Part shown: in pieces, positions 25,805-35,204 of the stretch
Numbering within the stretch: position 1 is the first letter of the stretch
Layout of the letters: each line of letters opens with the position of its first letter
From: Rheinheimera sp. SA_1
GTDB taxonomy: Bacteria > Pseudomonadota > Gammaproteobacteria > Enterobacterales > Alteromonadaceae
NCBI RefSeq assembly: GCF_001669775.1
Contig: NZ_LXWK01000020.1
Coordinates: 124,001 to 188,000, forward strand
Length of the DNA stretch: 64,000 nucleotides
Reading direction: 5' to 3'
Notes under the pieces: model-generated
Told to the model about the DNA's origin: nothing
Database searches by the model: none
The model's input: the letters and a program-made list of their open reading frames with translations, nothing else
Position numbers and translations under genes: made by a program

Positions 25805-28093
25805 ATGACCCGATCCAGTTTGAGAAAATGGCTGGCACGCCAAAGTATACCGTTGTTGTTATTGGCCTTAGTGCTGACATTACAATGGTTGCCGCCAGCG
25901 GGTTTGGAGCGCAGTCTACTGCGATTGGAAGGTTTGTTGTATGACGCCAAGGTGCAATATCTGCCACCCTGGCCACGCAGTGTCAGCAATATTCAGATTG
26001 TGGATATTGATGAAGCCAGTCTGCATGAAATTGGCCGGATGCCCTGGGATCGCAGTCAGTTTGAGCGTCTGACGACCAGGCTGGCCGAAGCTGGTGCGGT
26101 GCTGGTGGTTTATGATGTGTTGTTCTCTGAACCCCAGCCCAATGCAGCACTGACGGCGCTGCAAAACTGGCCACAGCAGTCGGTGTTGTCAGAAGCACAG
26201 CGCCAGAGCCTGCTGAGCTATGCCGCAGGTTTGGATCCGGATTTGCGGTTCGCCGCTGCCATGCAGTCGGTCGAAGTGGTGCTGGCAAATGTGCTGCATC
26301 GTCATGGCAGGCTGCGCACCGGTCAGCTGAGCCGGTATATGAGCCAAAATCCGTCCGGGCAAATCATCCCAACCGGCCAACAAAACGTCTGGCAGCAGCG
26401 CCCTGCCGGCACCACTCCTTTTGAACCTTTTAGTGGCTTCGCGGCTCCGATCACCACATTGGCAAGTGCCGCCAGTGGCCAGGGTTTTATCAATGCCGAA
26501 GCGGATGCCGATGGGTTTATCCGAAGGGTCGCGCTGTTGCATGAACTGGACACACAGCTTTATCCGTCGTTGGCGCTGGAAGCATTCCGGGTTTATAGCC
26601 TGGTCGAACAGGTGCAGCCCGCTTGGTTGCAGCAGGCTGGCCACGCTTATTTGCACGGCGTGCAGATCGGGAACAGCTTAATTCGCACCGATCAGCAAGG
26701 TCGTATTCTGATCCCGTTTCGGGGTGGTGCCCGGCATTATCCTTACAGCTCGGCTGCCGATGTATTGGGCGATCGCATCGATGACCAGCGTTTTGATCAG
26801 GCGGTGGTGTTTGTGGGGACTTCGGCGACGGGGCTGGCCGATTTGCAGGCAACACCGACGTCGCTGACGTTTCCAGGGGTGGAAATCCACGCCACAGTGT
26901 TTGACGGCCTGATGTCACCCCAGAGTTTGCCTTACCGGCCGGATTGGTGGACGGGAGCCATGTTGCTGCAGATGCTGATATTGGCGATGTTCTGCCTGTG
27001 GTTGTTTCCAAGGCTTGGTCCTTTATCCAGCGTTGCTGCCGCCTTGTTGGTGATGCTGCTGGCGGTGGGGGTGAATCTTTGGTTATGGCGGGTGCAGGTG
27101 CTTGATCTGCCTTTGCTAAACCTGCTGTTACTGGTGGTGTTATTGTCGGTTTACTTTATCAGTTACGGCTTTGTTCGGGAGACGCGGCGGCGTAAACGGA
27201 TCAATGCGGTGTTTGATCAATATCTGCCACCGGCGCATATTCAGCGGCTGCTGGATGATCCGGGCTCGGTCAGTCTGGCCGGTGAAAAAAAGCAATTATC
27301 GGTGCTGTTTTGTGATATCCGCAGTTTTACCGCGATTTCCGAGCAAATGTCGGCGCAGGAGCTGAAGCTGTGGCTGAACCAGTATTTTTCAGTGATGACG
27401 CAGGCCATTCAGGCGCACGATGGCACCATTGATAAATATGTCGGCGATATGGTGATGGCGTTTTGGGGCGCACCTTTGGCGGAGCCGGCGCATGCCAGCA
27501 AATCGATCCGGGCGGCTTTTGCCATGCTGCACGCCTTAGAACAGTTAAATCATCAGTTTCATGCTGCCGGGAAACCGGTCGCCCGCATCGGCATTGGTAT
27601 TCATACCGGTGAGATGAATGTAGGAGATATGGGCTCCGACTTTCGGCGCAGTTATACCGTGATTGGCGATGCGGTGAATCTCGGCTCCAGGTTGGAGGGG
27701 CTGACAAAGTTTTATGGTGTGCCGCTACTGGTCAGTGAAGATACCAAAGCCGGTGCCAGTGAGCTGGCATATCTGCTGGTGGACAAGGTTCGGGTGAAGG
27801 GGAAGCAGATCCCCATCCGGATTTATCTGCCGCTCGATTCAGACATCAAAGAGCCGTTGTTAAGCCATTGTCAGACATTTGAACAAGCGCTTGCGTCGTA
27901 TTTTCAGCAGGAATTTAGCCAGGCCCGCGAGCAGTTGCTGGGGTTGCAACAGGCTTTGCAGTTCAGTCCAGCAGTGCCAGGGCAGCCCAACCTTACCGGG
28001 CTGATAGCGCTTTATCTGCAGCGGATCGATGCCTTTTTGCAACATGAGCCGGGCGCGGATTGGGATGGCAGTTATTCTCATACCAGCAAATGA
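25805..28093 (+). CDS. CHASE2-domain class III adenylate cyclase
   Basis: A 762-residue inner-membrane receptor cyclase making cAMP from ATP. N-terminal TM (residues 13-30), then an extracytoplasmic CHASE2 domain (to about 375; IQIVDIDEASLHEIGRMPWDR, VVYDVLFSEP), three TM segments (about 380-455), and a cyclase domain. Catalytic residues are all present: metal Asp in FCDIRSFT (D504) and YVGDMVMAFWG (D548), adenine-selecting Lys544, Asp622 in IGDAVNLGSRLEG, with Asn625 and Arg629 for the transition state. A C-terminal tail of about 100 residues (FEQALASYFQQEFSQAREQLLGL) looks like a TPR. Last gene of the operon, 39 nt after the cadherin-like gene; the exported partners may supply its signal. 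Confidence 0.93.
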   Translation: MTRSSLRKWLARQSIPLLLLALVLTLQWLPPAGLERSLLRLEGLLYDAKVQYLPPWPRSVSNIQIVDIDEASLHEIGRMPWDRSQFERLTTRLAEAGAVLVVYDVLFSEPQPNAALTALQNWPQQSVLSEAQRQSLLSYAAGLDPDLRFAAAMQSVEVVLANVLHRHGRLRTGQLSRYMSQNPSGQIIPTGQQNVWQQRPAGTTPFEPFSGFAAPITTLASAASGQGFINAEADADGFIRRVALLHELDTQLYPSLALEAFRVYSLVEQVQPAWLQQAGHAYLHGVQIGNSLIRTDQQGRILIPFRGGARHYPYSSAADVLGDRIDDQRFDQAVVFVGTSATGLADLQATPTSLTFPGVEIHATVFDGLMSPQSLPYRPDWWTGAMLLQMLILAMFCLWLFPRLGPLSSVAAALLVMLLAVGVNLWLWRVQVLDLPLLNLLLLVVLLSVYFISYGFVRETRRRKRINAVFDQYLPPAHIQRLLDDPGSVSLAGEKKQLSVLFCDIRSFTAISEQMSAQELKLWLNQYFSVMTQAIQAHDGTIDKYVGDMVMAFWGAPLAEPAHASKSIRAAFAMLHALEQLNHQFHAAGKPVARIGIGIHTGEMNVGDMGSDFRRSYTVIGDAVNLGSRLEGLTKFYGVPLLVSEDTKAGASELAYLLVDKVRVKGKQIPIRIYLPLDSDIKEPLLSHCQTFEQALASYFQQEFSQAREQLLGLQQALQFSPAVPGQPNLTGLIALYLQRIDAFLQHEPGADWDGSYSHTSK

Positions 28094-28125
28094 ATCCGGT
28101 GTTTTTTTATTGTTATAACAATGGA

Positions 28126-31100
28126 TTAATCAACTAACAAGCTGCTGTCCTTAGTCAGTAATAAGCTGTGGATCAACGGCTGTGCACTTTGCGGGCTATG
28201 TGCCTGTAAAGCACGCACAAAATCCATGGCACTGGCTGGCGTGCCCGGATAGCGGTGTTGTTGCCACAGCTGACGTAGCGCCGCCGTAATCACTGCATCG
28301 CCAACAGTTGCTCGCAATTTTGCAAAGACCAGGGTGGCGCGGGAATATTGATCATAAGACTCGTCGGCATCGACCAGACTTTTTTGTTCTGATCTGCTTC
28401 CGGCCAGCGCGCGGCTGTAACGTTGCTGCTCAAAATCGACCAGCGACTGCATCGCATCAATCCCAAAATGCTGCTCGATCAATACCAGTTCGGCGTATTT
28501 CGCCAAAGATTCCACCAAAAAGGCGCCATCACCCGGTACGCCGTTGCCAATGCCATGACCAAACCACTGATGCGCCACCTCATGCACGGCACGCCGGTAG
28601 ACCTGACTAAAACCGGCATCCGGTGCGGCAACTGCCCGCGCGCCAACCCGATGATTAATCAGCACCAGTTGCGGCAATGCATAACCTGTTGGGCCGACGT
28701 CGGGCATCATCACCAAGCGCAGCGCATCGCCAGGGTAAGCGCCAACATGAGTGCTGAACCAGTGCAGTGTTTGTTGCATCGCCTGCATGTTGAGCTCAGT
28801 GGCGGCATTGTATGCAGGACTGTAAATTTCCAGCGTCACGCCATCCTGGGTGCTTTGCTGTGGCTGCCATGGCACGGCAATGACAGCAGGTAAATTGCGT
28901 ACAGCGTCTGTGGTTTGATAATGAAAATACTGCCGGTTTTGCTGCTGCCACTGCCGGATTAATTTTCCGGCGGCAATACCTTGATAACCCTGCGGCACCG
29001 ACATAATGGTTTCCAGTTGCGCCCAGTCGTAGCGTGCGCTGGCGGGAGTCGCAGTGGCGGCCAGTATTGAGGGCTGAGTTTCTGTTTGTGGCAACGGCGC
29101 TAAGCCAAACTCTGCCCGGGTTTTGGCGTCACGTAGCCGCAGTTCTGGCATAAATCCTACCTGTGGCAACAGGTGTAATAACCTCAAATAACTAAATTCC
29201 GACCGCAACACCTGGTGCATCGGCGCCGGGGCTATTGCGTGCTGAGCTAACTGCAAATTCACAATTAGCTGCGTGGTCGCGCCTGATGCCAGCGGTTGGT
29301 CGAACTGATAAATGCGCTGTTGATGCTCGGTTTTTTGCGGTATTGGTTGCGTGATTTGGTGCGAGACTAACTGCGCACCATCGAGATCAATGCTCTGCAG
29401 TGCTTGCTGATCAGCAATATCGCCGGGCAGCGTGACCAACAGCTGGGTGATGGGCGTGGGATGCGGATTGGTCAGCGTCAGCGTTGCTGCAATGCTGGCT
29501 TGTTGTTCTGCTGGAAACAGCTCGACCTGCAACTGCACTTTGCTGACCACCGGTTGTGGTTGGTGTTGCCACTGTTGGTACTGCCGTTCATAAGCGGCGC
29601 GCTGGGCCTGACGTTGCTGTGCTGTTTCCAGCGCACCGGCCTGCTGTAATTGCTGATGGATATGCAAGCCTTGGGTCAGCCATAACAGGGCCAATACCAG
29701 TGACGCTAAAATGGTTGGCTGACTCAATCGCAGTTTGAGATGACTATAGCCGGTACCACGATGATAACCTTGCAACGCCAATAGCCAAAGAGTGAGCGCC
29801 AATAACCCCCAGAAGGTCAGAAAGGGCCAGAAACCACCGTTGTTGAAATTGCCGGTTGCACTATGACTGGCAAAAGCACCACCAACCGATCCCTGATAAC
29901 CCCACAGTGCATCCGGCATTTCCAGCATTGTCTGGCCTACCCGCCACAGCGGATGTTGTAACTCCAGCATCTCCGGCAGCGGCGACAGACCTAACAAAAG
30001 CAGGACAGCCACCATTAAATTCGCCAGCAGCGGCAAACGAAGTAACGCATGACAGGCCAGTAGCAACATAGCCCACAGCAATAAAGGAATTAAGGTAAGT
30101 TGGGCTTGCTGCAGATATTCAGCGAACTGGATGGGAATTTGCGCCAGCAATTGCGCCAATGCGACGGCGCTGAAACTCAGCACGACCATAAACAAGGTTA
30201 ATGACCACAACACCGCCAACTGACTGCACAGTTGTATTACACCCGATACCGGCGTCGCGGCGATCAGGCTGTCAAAGCGCAGTTGCCGGTTGAGCCAGCT
30301 GAGCTGACTGGCCCAAAATGCCAGCAGCAATAAACCAAATCTTGGCAGGACGTCCCAGTTAATCCGGTTCAGCGCATCGCGGCTGTCCGGCTGTAGACGA
30401 CTCAGCGCTTCGGCATAACCCAAACCGGTAAATACCTCACTGAACACCAGTCCGGTCAGCAATAGCAACGCCAACACAGTACTGCGCTGACGCAATAACT
30501 GCAGCCATTGCAGGCGTAGTAAACTGACAAAACTCTGCCAATTGGCGCTTGTTGGGGTGACTGTTCTGAAGTCAGTAGTTTGTGGCTGTCCTGAATATGA
30601 TCCGTTGAAAGGAAGGCTGCTGAATAGATGGCTGTCCTGAATTGCTGGTGCTGAATCGGTGGCTGTCCTGAATTGAAACTTCCCGGATCGAAGCTTCGAT
30701 AGTGAGGGCCTCGTCGCCCATGCCCGCCAAAACAGCAGGGCGCTGATGCCGACAATCAGCAACCGGTTCAGTAGCACGGTGGCGTCTGGGTTGATTGACG
30801 CACTGCTTTGCAGTTGCACCAACCAGGGCGTCAGGGCATAAGGGTCCAGATACAGCATCAACTGCGACAACCAGTGTGATACCGGCTGACTTTTCGCCAT
30901 CACCGGCGAACCGGTCGCGGCAGCCAGCAACACATAACCAAGCCAGCACACCGCCGTCAGCAAATACAACAACGCCGGATGGGGTGTCTTGCGGCTACAC
31001 CACAGTTGCAGCGCGACCAACAGCAGCAATGCTGGCAGCTGTTGCAGCAAAAACAACTGCAACGAAATCCAGCATAAACTCGCTAAGGTGACCGCTGTCG

Positions 31101-31557
31101 CTTGCTGATTGATGCCGAACCAAACACCGGCGATGGCCAGAAACTGCAATAAAATTTGCACGCCCAGCACCAACACCAGTAAACCGCCGGCCCGGCTGCA
31201 GCACCAATGCCAATCGGTCAGTGGGGTGACGCCGGTCAGTTCTGTCATGCCATGTTGCCGGTCGCGTAAAAATGCCAGCGGCGCCAGCACGCCAATCAAT
31301 AGCACTTGCAGAATCATCAGTAGTTTAGTGTGGGTGAACAGCAACTCTTTGTGGGGTTGCGCAGTTTGCACATCGTTGCCAAGGGTGGTCAACGCAGCAA
31401 ATGCCAAAGCGAGCAGCAAGGCCAGCCACAGCAAAGGCTGTACCCGATAAAATCGCCATTCGTTGAGCAGTAACGGCAGTAGCTTGGGTTTGCCGACCGC
31501 CTGGTTGTTGAATGCATCGCTATCTACCGAGATGTTTTTTAGAGAGCTGCTCAACAT
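28126..31557 (-). CDS. ABC-2 permease fused to M1 family metallopeptidase
   Basis: A 1143-residue fusion. The first 600 residues carry two sets of about six membrane segments typical of ABC-2 type permeases, separated by a cytosolic loop. After the last segment (near 590-610) a periplasmic part begins: a beta-sandwich domain, then a gluzincin domain with zinc motif HEVAHQWFGHG (about residue 992) and downstream Glu in FLVESLAKYAE. The catalytic Glu is intact. Its ATG overlaps the TGA of the ABC ATPase gene by 7 nt (ATGTTGA), with GGAG upstream. The family is known in several phyla but to my knowledge not functionally characterised. It may couple peptide cleavage to transport. Confidence 0.88.
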   Translation of the reverse strand: MLSSSLKNISVDSDAFNNQAVGKPKLLPLLLNEWRFYRVQPLLWLALLLALAFAALTTLGNDVQTAQPHKELLFTHTKLLMILQVLLIGVLAPLAFLRDRQHGMTELTGVTPLTDWHWCCSRAGGLLVLVLGVQILLQFLAIAGVWFGINQQATAVTLASLCWISLQLFLLQQLPALLLLVALQLWCSRKTPHPALLYLLTAVCWLGYVLLAAATGSPVMAKSQPVSHWLSQLMLYLDPYALTPWLVQLQSSASINPDATVLLNRLLIVGISALLFWRAWATRPSLSKLRSGKFQFRTATDSAPAIQDSHLFSSLPFNGSYSGQPQTTDFRTVTPTSANWQSFVSLLRLQWLQLLRQRSTVLALLLLTGLVFSEVFTGLGYAEALSRLQPDSRDALNRINWDVLPRFGLLLLAFWASQLSWLNRQLRFDSLIAATPVSGVIQLCSQLAVLWSLTLFMVVLSFSAVALAQLLAQIPIQFAEYLQQAQLTLIPLLLWAMLLLACHALLRLPLLANLMVAVLLLLGLSPLPEMLELQHPLWRVGQTMLEMPDALWGYQGSVGGAFASHSATGNFNNGGFWPFLTFWGLLALTLWLLALQGYHRGTGYSHLKLRLSQPTILASLVLALLWLTQGLHIHQQLQQAGALETAQQRQAQRAAYERQYQQWQHQPQPVVSKVQLQVELFPAEQQASIAATLTLTNPHPTPITQLLVTLPGDIADQQALQSIDLDGAQLVSHQITQPIPQKTEHQQRIYQFDQPLASGATTQLIVNLQLAQHAIAPAPMHQVLRSEFSYLRLLHLLPQVGFMPELRLRDAKTRAEFGLAPLPQTETQPSILAATATPASARYDWAQLETIMSVPQGYQGIAAGKLIRQWQQQNRQYFHYQTTDAVRNLPAVIAVPWQPQQSTQDGVTLEIYSPAYNAATELNMQAMQQTLHWFSTHVGAYPGDALRLVMMPDVGPTGYALPQLVLINHRVGARAVAAPDAGFSQVYRRAVHEVAHQWFGHGIGNGVPGDGAFLVESLAKYAELVLIEQHFGIDAMQSLVDFEQQRYSRALAGSRSEQKSLVDADESYDQYSRATLVFAKLRATVGDAVITAALRQLWQQHRYPGTPASAMDFVRALQAHSPQSAQPLIHSLLLTKDSSLLVD

Positions 31558-32435
31558 GCGATCTGCTCCTGTGGCGCGGAAGCCGCCGCCAGTGTCAGAA
31601 AATAACAATCTTGCAGTGATGCTGACGCTGGGCTAAAGCCTTCCCCCGGACACGCTGCTGCATAAAGTCGTAACTGTGGCACGCCGCGTAAATAGCTGTG
31701 TTGCAGCAGCTGGGTTTGTGCAGGCAAGCGGCCAGGTTCGCCACTGTAGCTCCAGATCTGGCCGTGCAAAGGCGCAATTAACGCCGTGGTATCGCCCTGC
31801 AACACAATCTGGCCATGCAGCATAATCGCCACTTGCCGACACAGCTGCTCGATATCATCGACAATATGGCTCGACAGCAATACCAGTCGGTCGCGGCTGA
31901 TTTGCGCTAATAAATTATGCAGTTGCTGCCGTTCCAGCGGATCAAGGCCAGCACTGGGTTCATCCAGGATCAATAACTTCGGATCGCCAAGCAACGCCTG
32001 CGCAATGCCAAACCGCTGGCGCATGCCGCCGGAAAAATTCGCCACTGCTTTATTGGCAACTTTGGTCAAATTAGTTTGTACCAGCAATTCATCAATCTGT
32101 TGCCGCCGACTTTGCCGATCGGTCAGGCCTTTCAGCACCGCGATATGTTCCAGCAGCGCCCGGCACGACAAATGCGGATACACGCCAAACTCCTGCGGTA
32201 AATACCCGAGTTGGCGGCGAAGTTGTTGCGGTTCCTGCAACACATCCACGCCGTTAAAGCTGATTTGGCCACTGTCCGGTTGCTGCAACGTGGCGATGGT
32301 GCGCATCAGACTTGATTTTCCGGCACCGTTGGGGCCCAGCAGCCCAAAAATGCCACAGCTGGCGTGTAAATCTAGCCCGCGCAGCGCGGCGGTACCGTCT
32401 GGATAAGTTTTTTGCAGTTGGTTGATATGCAGCAT
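31551..32435 (-). CDS. ABC transporter ATP-binding protein
   Basis: A 294-residue cytosolic ATPase. Walker A GLLGPNGAGKSSLM, Q-loop around LGYLPQEFGVYP, signature FSGGMRQRFG (Phe for the usual Leu), Walker B LLILDEPSAGLD and H-loop LVLLSSHIVDDI. The PQEFG-YPHLS segment is typical of the CcmA/NatA-like group that partners ABC-2 permeases. The C-terminal 70 residues are an accessory domain. The start at 32435 (MLHINQLQKTYP, AGGA upstream) matches the family; longer frames run into the divergent promoter region. Translationally coupled to the permease-M1 fusion. Confidence 0.9.
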   Translation of the reverse strand: MLHINQLQKTYPDGTAALRGLDLHASCGIFGLLGPNGAGKSSLMRTIATLQQPDSGQISFNGVDVLQEPQQLRRQLGYLPQEFGVYPHLSCRALLEHIAVLKGLTDRQSRRQQIDELLVQTNLTKVANKAVANFSGGMRQRFGIAQALLGDPKLLILDEPSAGLDPLERQQLHNLLAQISRDRLVLLSSHIVDDIEQLCRQVAIMLHGQIVLQGDTTALIAPLHGQIWSYSGEPGRLPAQTQLLQHSYLRGVPQLRLYAAACPGEGFSPASASLQDCYFLTLAAASAPQEQIAC

Positions 32436-32731
32436 GGGTGTCCTAGCCTTTGGCATGTTGGTGATTTCAGCAATATCCACCAACTTAAGCTGCTGCCTGA
32501 TGTGCCTCAAGCGACGAATGACCAAGCTGCTACTTGGCATGACCAACAAGGGTGGCTAGCTTGGTGAGTAAGATTTGATGGATGCCGCGTGGGTAAAACA
32601 GCCGATCCTGGTCAAACGGGTCGCAGCTATTGCCGTTTCATCAGCGCAAACTCAGGTTTTGTCCGCCGGCAGATGACAAGCCGCCACAACACAGGCAGCA
32701 TAAGCAGATTGTTATTTCCGAGTCATCGAAT

Positions 32732-34279
32732 TTGGCCATCAAGCAACCCAAAGCACTGACATTAACAACTGCGCTTAAAGCTGAAGCCCTGTTTCCGCTA
32801 TTGCCGGTGCTGCTGGTGTGGTTATGGGCGGCGTTGCAACCGCAGATGGAACTGCAGCTGGCGGATAGCGCGTTATTCTGGCCGAATACCGGATTGCTGT
32901 TTTTGCAATTTCTGCCGTTGTTATTGGCGCAGGGATTGCTCAGCTGGTTGCACCTGCAGCGAAGTCCATCCCGTCTGACCAAAGGCTTGGTATTGGGGTT
33001 GTGGGTTACCGGCATGCTGGTTTATCCGACGCTGATGGTGCTGACGAATCTTGCACCAGCGGTCAGCTTCAGTGATTGGTTGTTGGCGGCTGGATTCTCG
33101 CTGTTGTATTGGCTGCATTTTTTTTACCAGCTTAGTTACCAGCATAAGCTGCAACAAGGTGGACGTACGCGTTGGCAATGGTTGTTGTCATTGGACGCGG
33201 TGTTGATCTTGCTGCTGCTGGCCTGGACCATCACCTGGGCATTATTGCTGGTGTCGCATCCACCCGGTTTTGCCGGGCAACCGATCCCAGTTCAGGTCAA
33301 CTGGCAACGACTATGGCAACACCCCGGATTATTCCTAAGTTATCTGTGTCAATTCAGTGTGTTAGCCGCAACGATGTGGTTATGCTATTGGCTCACCCGT
33401 TATTGGCTCATACGGCAGGTGCTGGCGAAATATGGTTTATTGCCTTTTGTGCTGGTCAGTCTGACATTGATGTTATTGAGTTATCCGCTGTTATCTGCGC
33501 TGTTGCTGCAACTGCCAATGAATCAGGTGGCAGTGCCAGCGTTACCGGGCGGCGGGCCCAACCCTTTTGATTGGTACAACTTTAACTTTATGTTATTTCA
33601 GTGGTTATTCACCACGCCGTTGATCCTGGCTTTTGACAGGCAGCAGCAGGAAAGCACGCTGGCGCATATTCAGCACCAGCAAGTTCAGACTGAATTGCAG
33701 TTGTTGCAACAACAAATTAATCCGCATTTTTTGTTCAATACGCTTAATAACCTATATGCGCTGTGCCTGATGAAATCTGATAGCGCGCCGACGCTGATTT
33801 TGCAGCTGGCGGATTTATTGCGATATGTGGTGTATCAAGGTCAGCAGACCCGGGTGACGCTGCAGCAAGAACTCGATTATCTACAGCATTATCTGGCGCT
33901 GCAGCAGCTTAGGGTCAGCAATAAGACCCGGCTCGAGGTTCATTTCCCGGATGACTTGAATCAACTACAGCTGCCGCCTTTGCTACTGCCCCCTTTGTTA
34001 TTGATCATGTTGGTCGAAAATGCCTATAAACATGGTGTCGAAAATTCGAACGAACCCAGCTGGATCCGCTTGTCGGCTGAGGTAAAGGGACAAAAGCTGT
34101 ATTTTCGCTGTGACAACAGCAGGCCAGCTTCGGCGACAGCTGCGAGCGACGGCGGTCTGGGACTAGACAACCTGCGGCGGCGATTAGAGTTGTATTACGG
34201 TGCGGATTTTATGCTGCATAGTCAGCCGGATGGCGCGAGCTGGCGGGCAGAGCTGCAACTGAATTTGGAGATGGGATGA
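32732..34279 (+). CDS. LytS/YehU-type sensor histidine kinase
   Basis: About 515 residues. The N-terminal 290 residues hold about six to eight membrane segments with no separate sensor domain. The kinase core is PF06580-like: the phospho-His in LQQQINPHFLFNTLNNLYAL, then LADLLRYVVYQGQQTRVTL and the ATP-binding N-box IMLVENAYKHG, and a glycine-rich GGLGLDNLRRRL. The start is uncertain. A TTG at 32732 gives a compact N-terminus; a TTG at 32630 adds 34 hydrophilic residues. Overlaps the LytTR regulator gene by 4 nt (ATGA). It is divergent from the ABC/M1 operon, which it may control. Confidence 0.87.
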   Translation: MAIKQPKALTLTTALKAEALFPLLPVLLVWLWAALQPQMELQLADSALFWPNTGLLFLQFLPLLLAQGLLSWLHLQRSPSRLTKGLVLGLWVTGMLVYPTLMVLTNLAPAVSFSDWLLAAGFSLLYWLHFFYQLSYQHKLQQGGRTRWQWLLSLDAVLILLLLAWTITWALLLVSHPPGFAGQPIPVQVNWQRLWQHPGLFLSYLCQFSVLAATMWLCYWLTRYWLIRQVLAKYGLLPFVLVSLTLMLLSYPLLSALLLQLPMNQVAVPALPGGGPNPFDWYNFNFMLFQWLFTTPLILAFDRQQQESTLAHIQHQQVQTELQLLQQQINPHFLFNTLNNLYALCLMKSDSAPTLILQLADLLRYVVYQGQQTRVTLQQELDYLQHYLALQQLRVSNKTRLEVHFPDDLNQLQLPPLLLPPLLLIMLVENAYKHGVENSNEPSWIRLSAEVKGQKLYFRCDNSRPASATAASDGGLGLDNLRRRLELYYGADFMLHSQPDGASWRAELQLNLEMG

Positions 34280-35016
34280 GTCAACCATTACAGCTGCTGA
34301 TTGTCGACGATGAACCGTTGGCGCATCAGGTGTTATTGCATCATTTGGCCGCTGAACCCACAGTGCAAGTGGTAGCGCAATGTTACAACGCCGCCGAAGC
34401 ACTGGCGGTGCTGGCGCATCAGCCAATTGATCTGATGTTGCTGGATATCCAAATGCCGGTGTTGACCGGCCTGGATATGCTCAAAGTGTTGGCCACCCCG
34501 CCGCAGGTGATTATTACCAGTGCTTACGCCGAATATGCGTTAGATGGTTTTGCGCTGGATGTGACCGATTATTTGCTCAAACCAATCAGTGCCGAGCGAC
34601 TGCAACAGGCGCTGGAGAAAGTACGGCGGCGTCAGTTAGCACGGACTTTACTTGCAGCTGGTGCGCAGCCGGAGTTACCGCAAGCTGTGCCTCCAATCGC
34701 AGCCTGTTTTATTGTGCTAAAAGTCGAACGCGAACTGCGTAAATTTGAACTGGCGCGGATCAGCTGCTTTGAAGCTTATGGCAATTACGTCAAAGTCTGG
34801 CAAAGCGGGCAGATGACGCTGGTCAATTCGACCTTAAAACAGATTCATACCCAGTGTGAAAACGCCGGTTTTGTGCAGGTACATAAGTCGTTTTTGGTTA
34901 ATAAACAGCAGGTGATTGCGGTCGACAGCCACAAAGTGCAGCTGGCAGATCTTCTACAGATTAAAATTGGCGAGGCTTACAAAGACAACGCCCGCGCGAT
35001 TTTGGCCGGTAGATAA
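34276..35016 (+). CDS. LytTR-family response regulator
   Basis: A 246-residue regulator. Receiver: acidic pair in LLIVDDEPL, phospho-acceptor Asp in LMLLDIQMPVLTG, Ser/Thr in VIITSAYAEYALDGF and Lys in DYLLKPISAERL. The LytTR DNA-binding domain runs from about 145 (FIVLKVERELRKFELARISCFEAYGNYVKVW) to FVQVHKSFLVNKQQV. The start overlaps the kinase stop (ATGA). Such LytS/LytT pairs often control an adjacent exporter, which fits the divergent ABC/M1 genes. Confidence 0.92.
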   Translation: MSQPLQLLIVDDEPLAHQVLLHHLAAEPTVQVVAQCYNAAEALAVLAHQPIDLMLLDIQMPVLTGLDMLKVLATPPQVIITSAYAEYALDGFALDVTDYLLKPISAERLQQALEKVRRRQLARTLLAAGAQPELPQAVPPIAACFIVLKVERELRKFELARISCFEAYGNYVKVWQSGQMTLVNSTLKQIHTQCENAGFVQVHKSFLVNKQQVIAVDSHKVQLADLLQIKIGEAYKDNARAILAGR

Positions 35017-35204
35017 CCAAATTCGGATGCGTGTCGCTATTTCCCGTTATTTCCTTTAATAGCCACTGCTTTGAAAAAACGCACAAGCCTTCCCGATTTT
35101 CATAAACCGCAGGCCGTTGATGCGGATGGCATTTATCCGTTTAATGGCTGACTTGTGGTTTTTCTGACCGCTTTTGCCAATTTTCTGAACAGGAGTCACC
35201 GATC

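Noticed and set aside
28109-28122. Perfect 14-nt palindrome ATTGTTATAACAAT between convergent genes
   Set aside because: Too short and AT-rich to claim as a terminator; the T-run precedes rather than follows it on the plus strand.
31786-32406. A 206-codon plus-strand ORF, Ser/Cys/Arg-rich
   Set aside because: Antisense to the ABC ATPase; the Ser/Cys/Arg composition is typical of antisense reading of Leu/Gln-rich genes.
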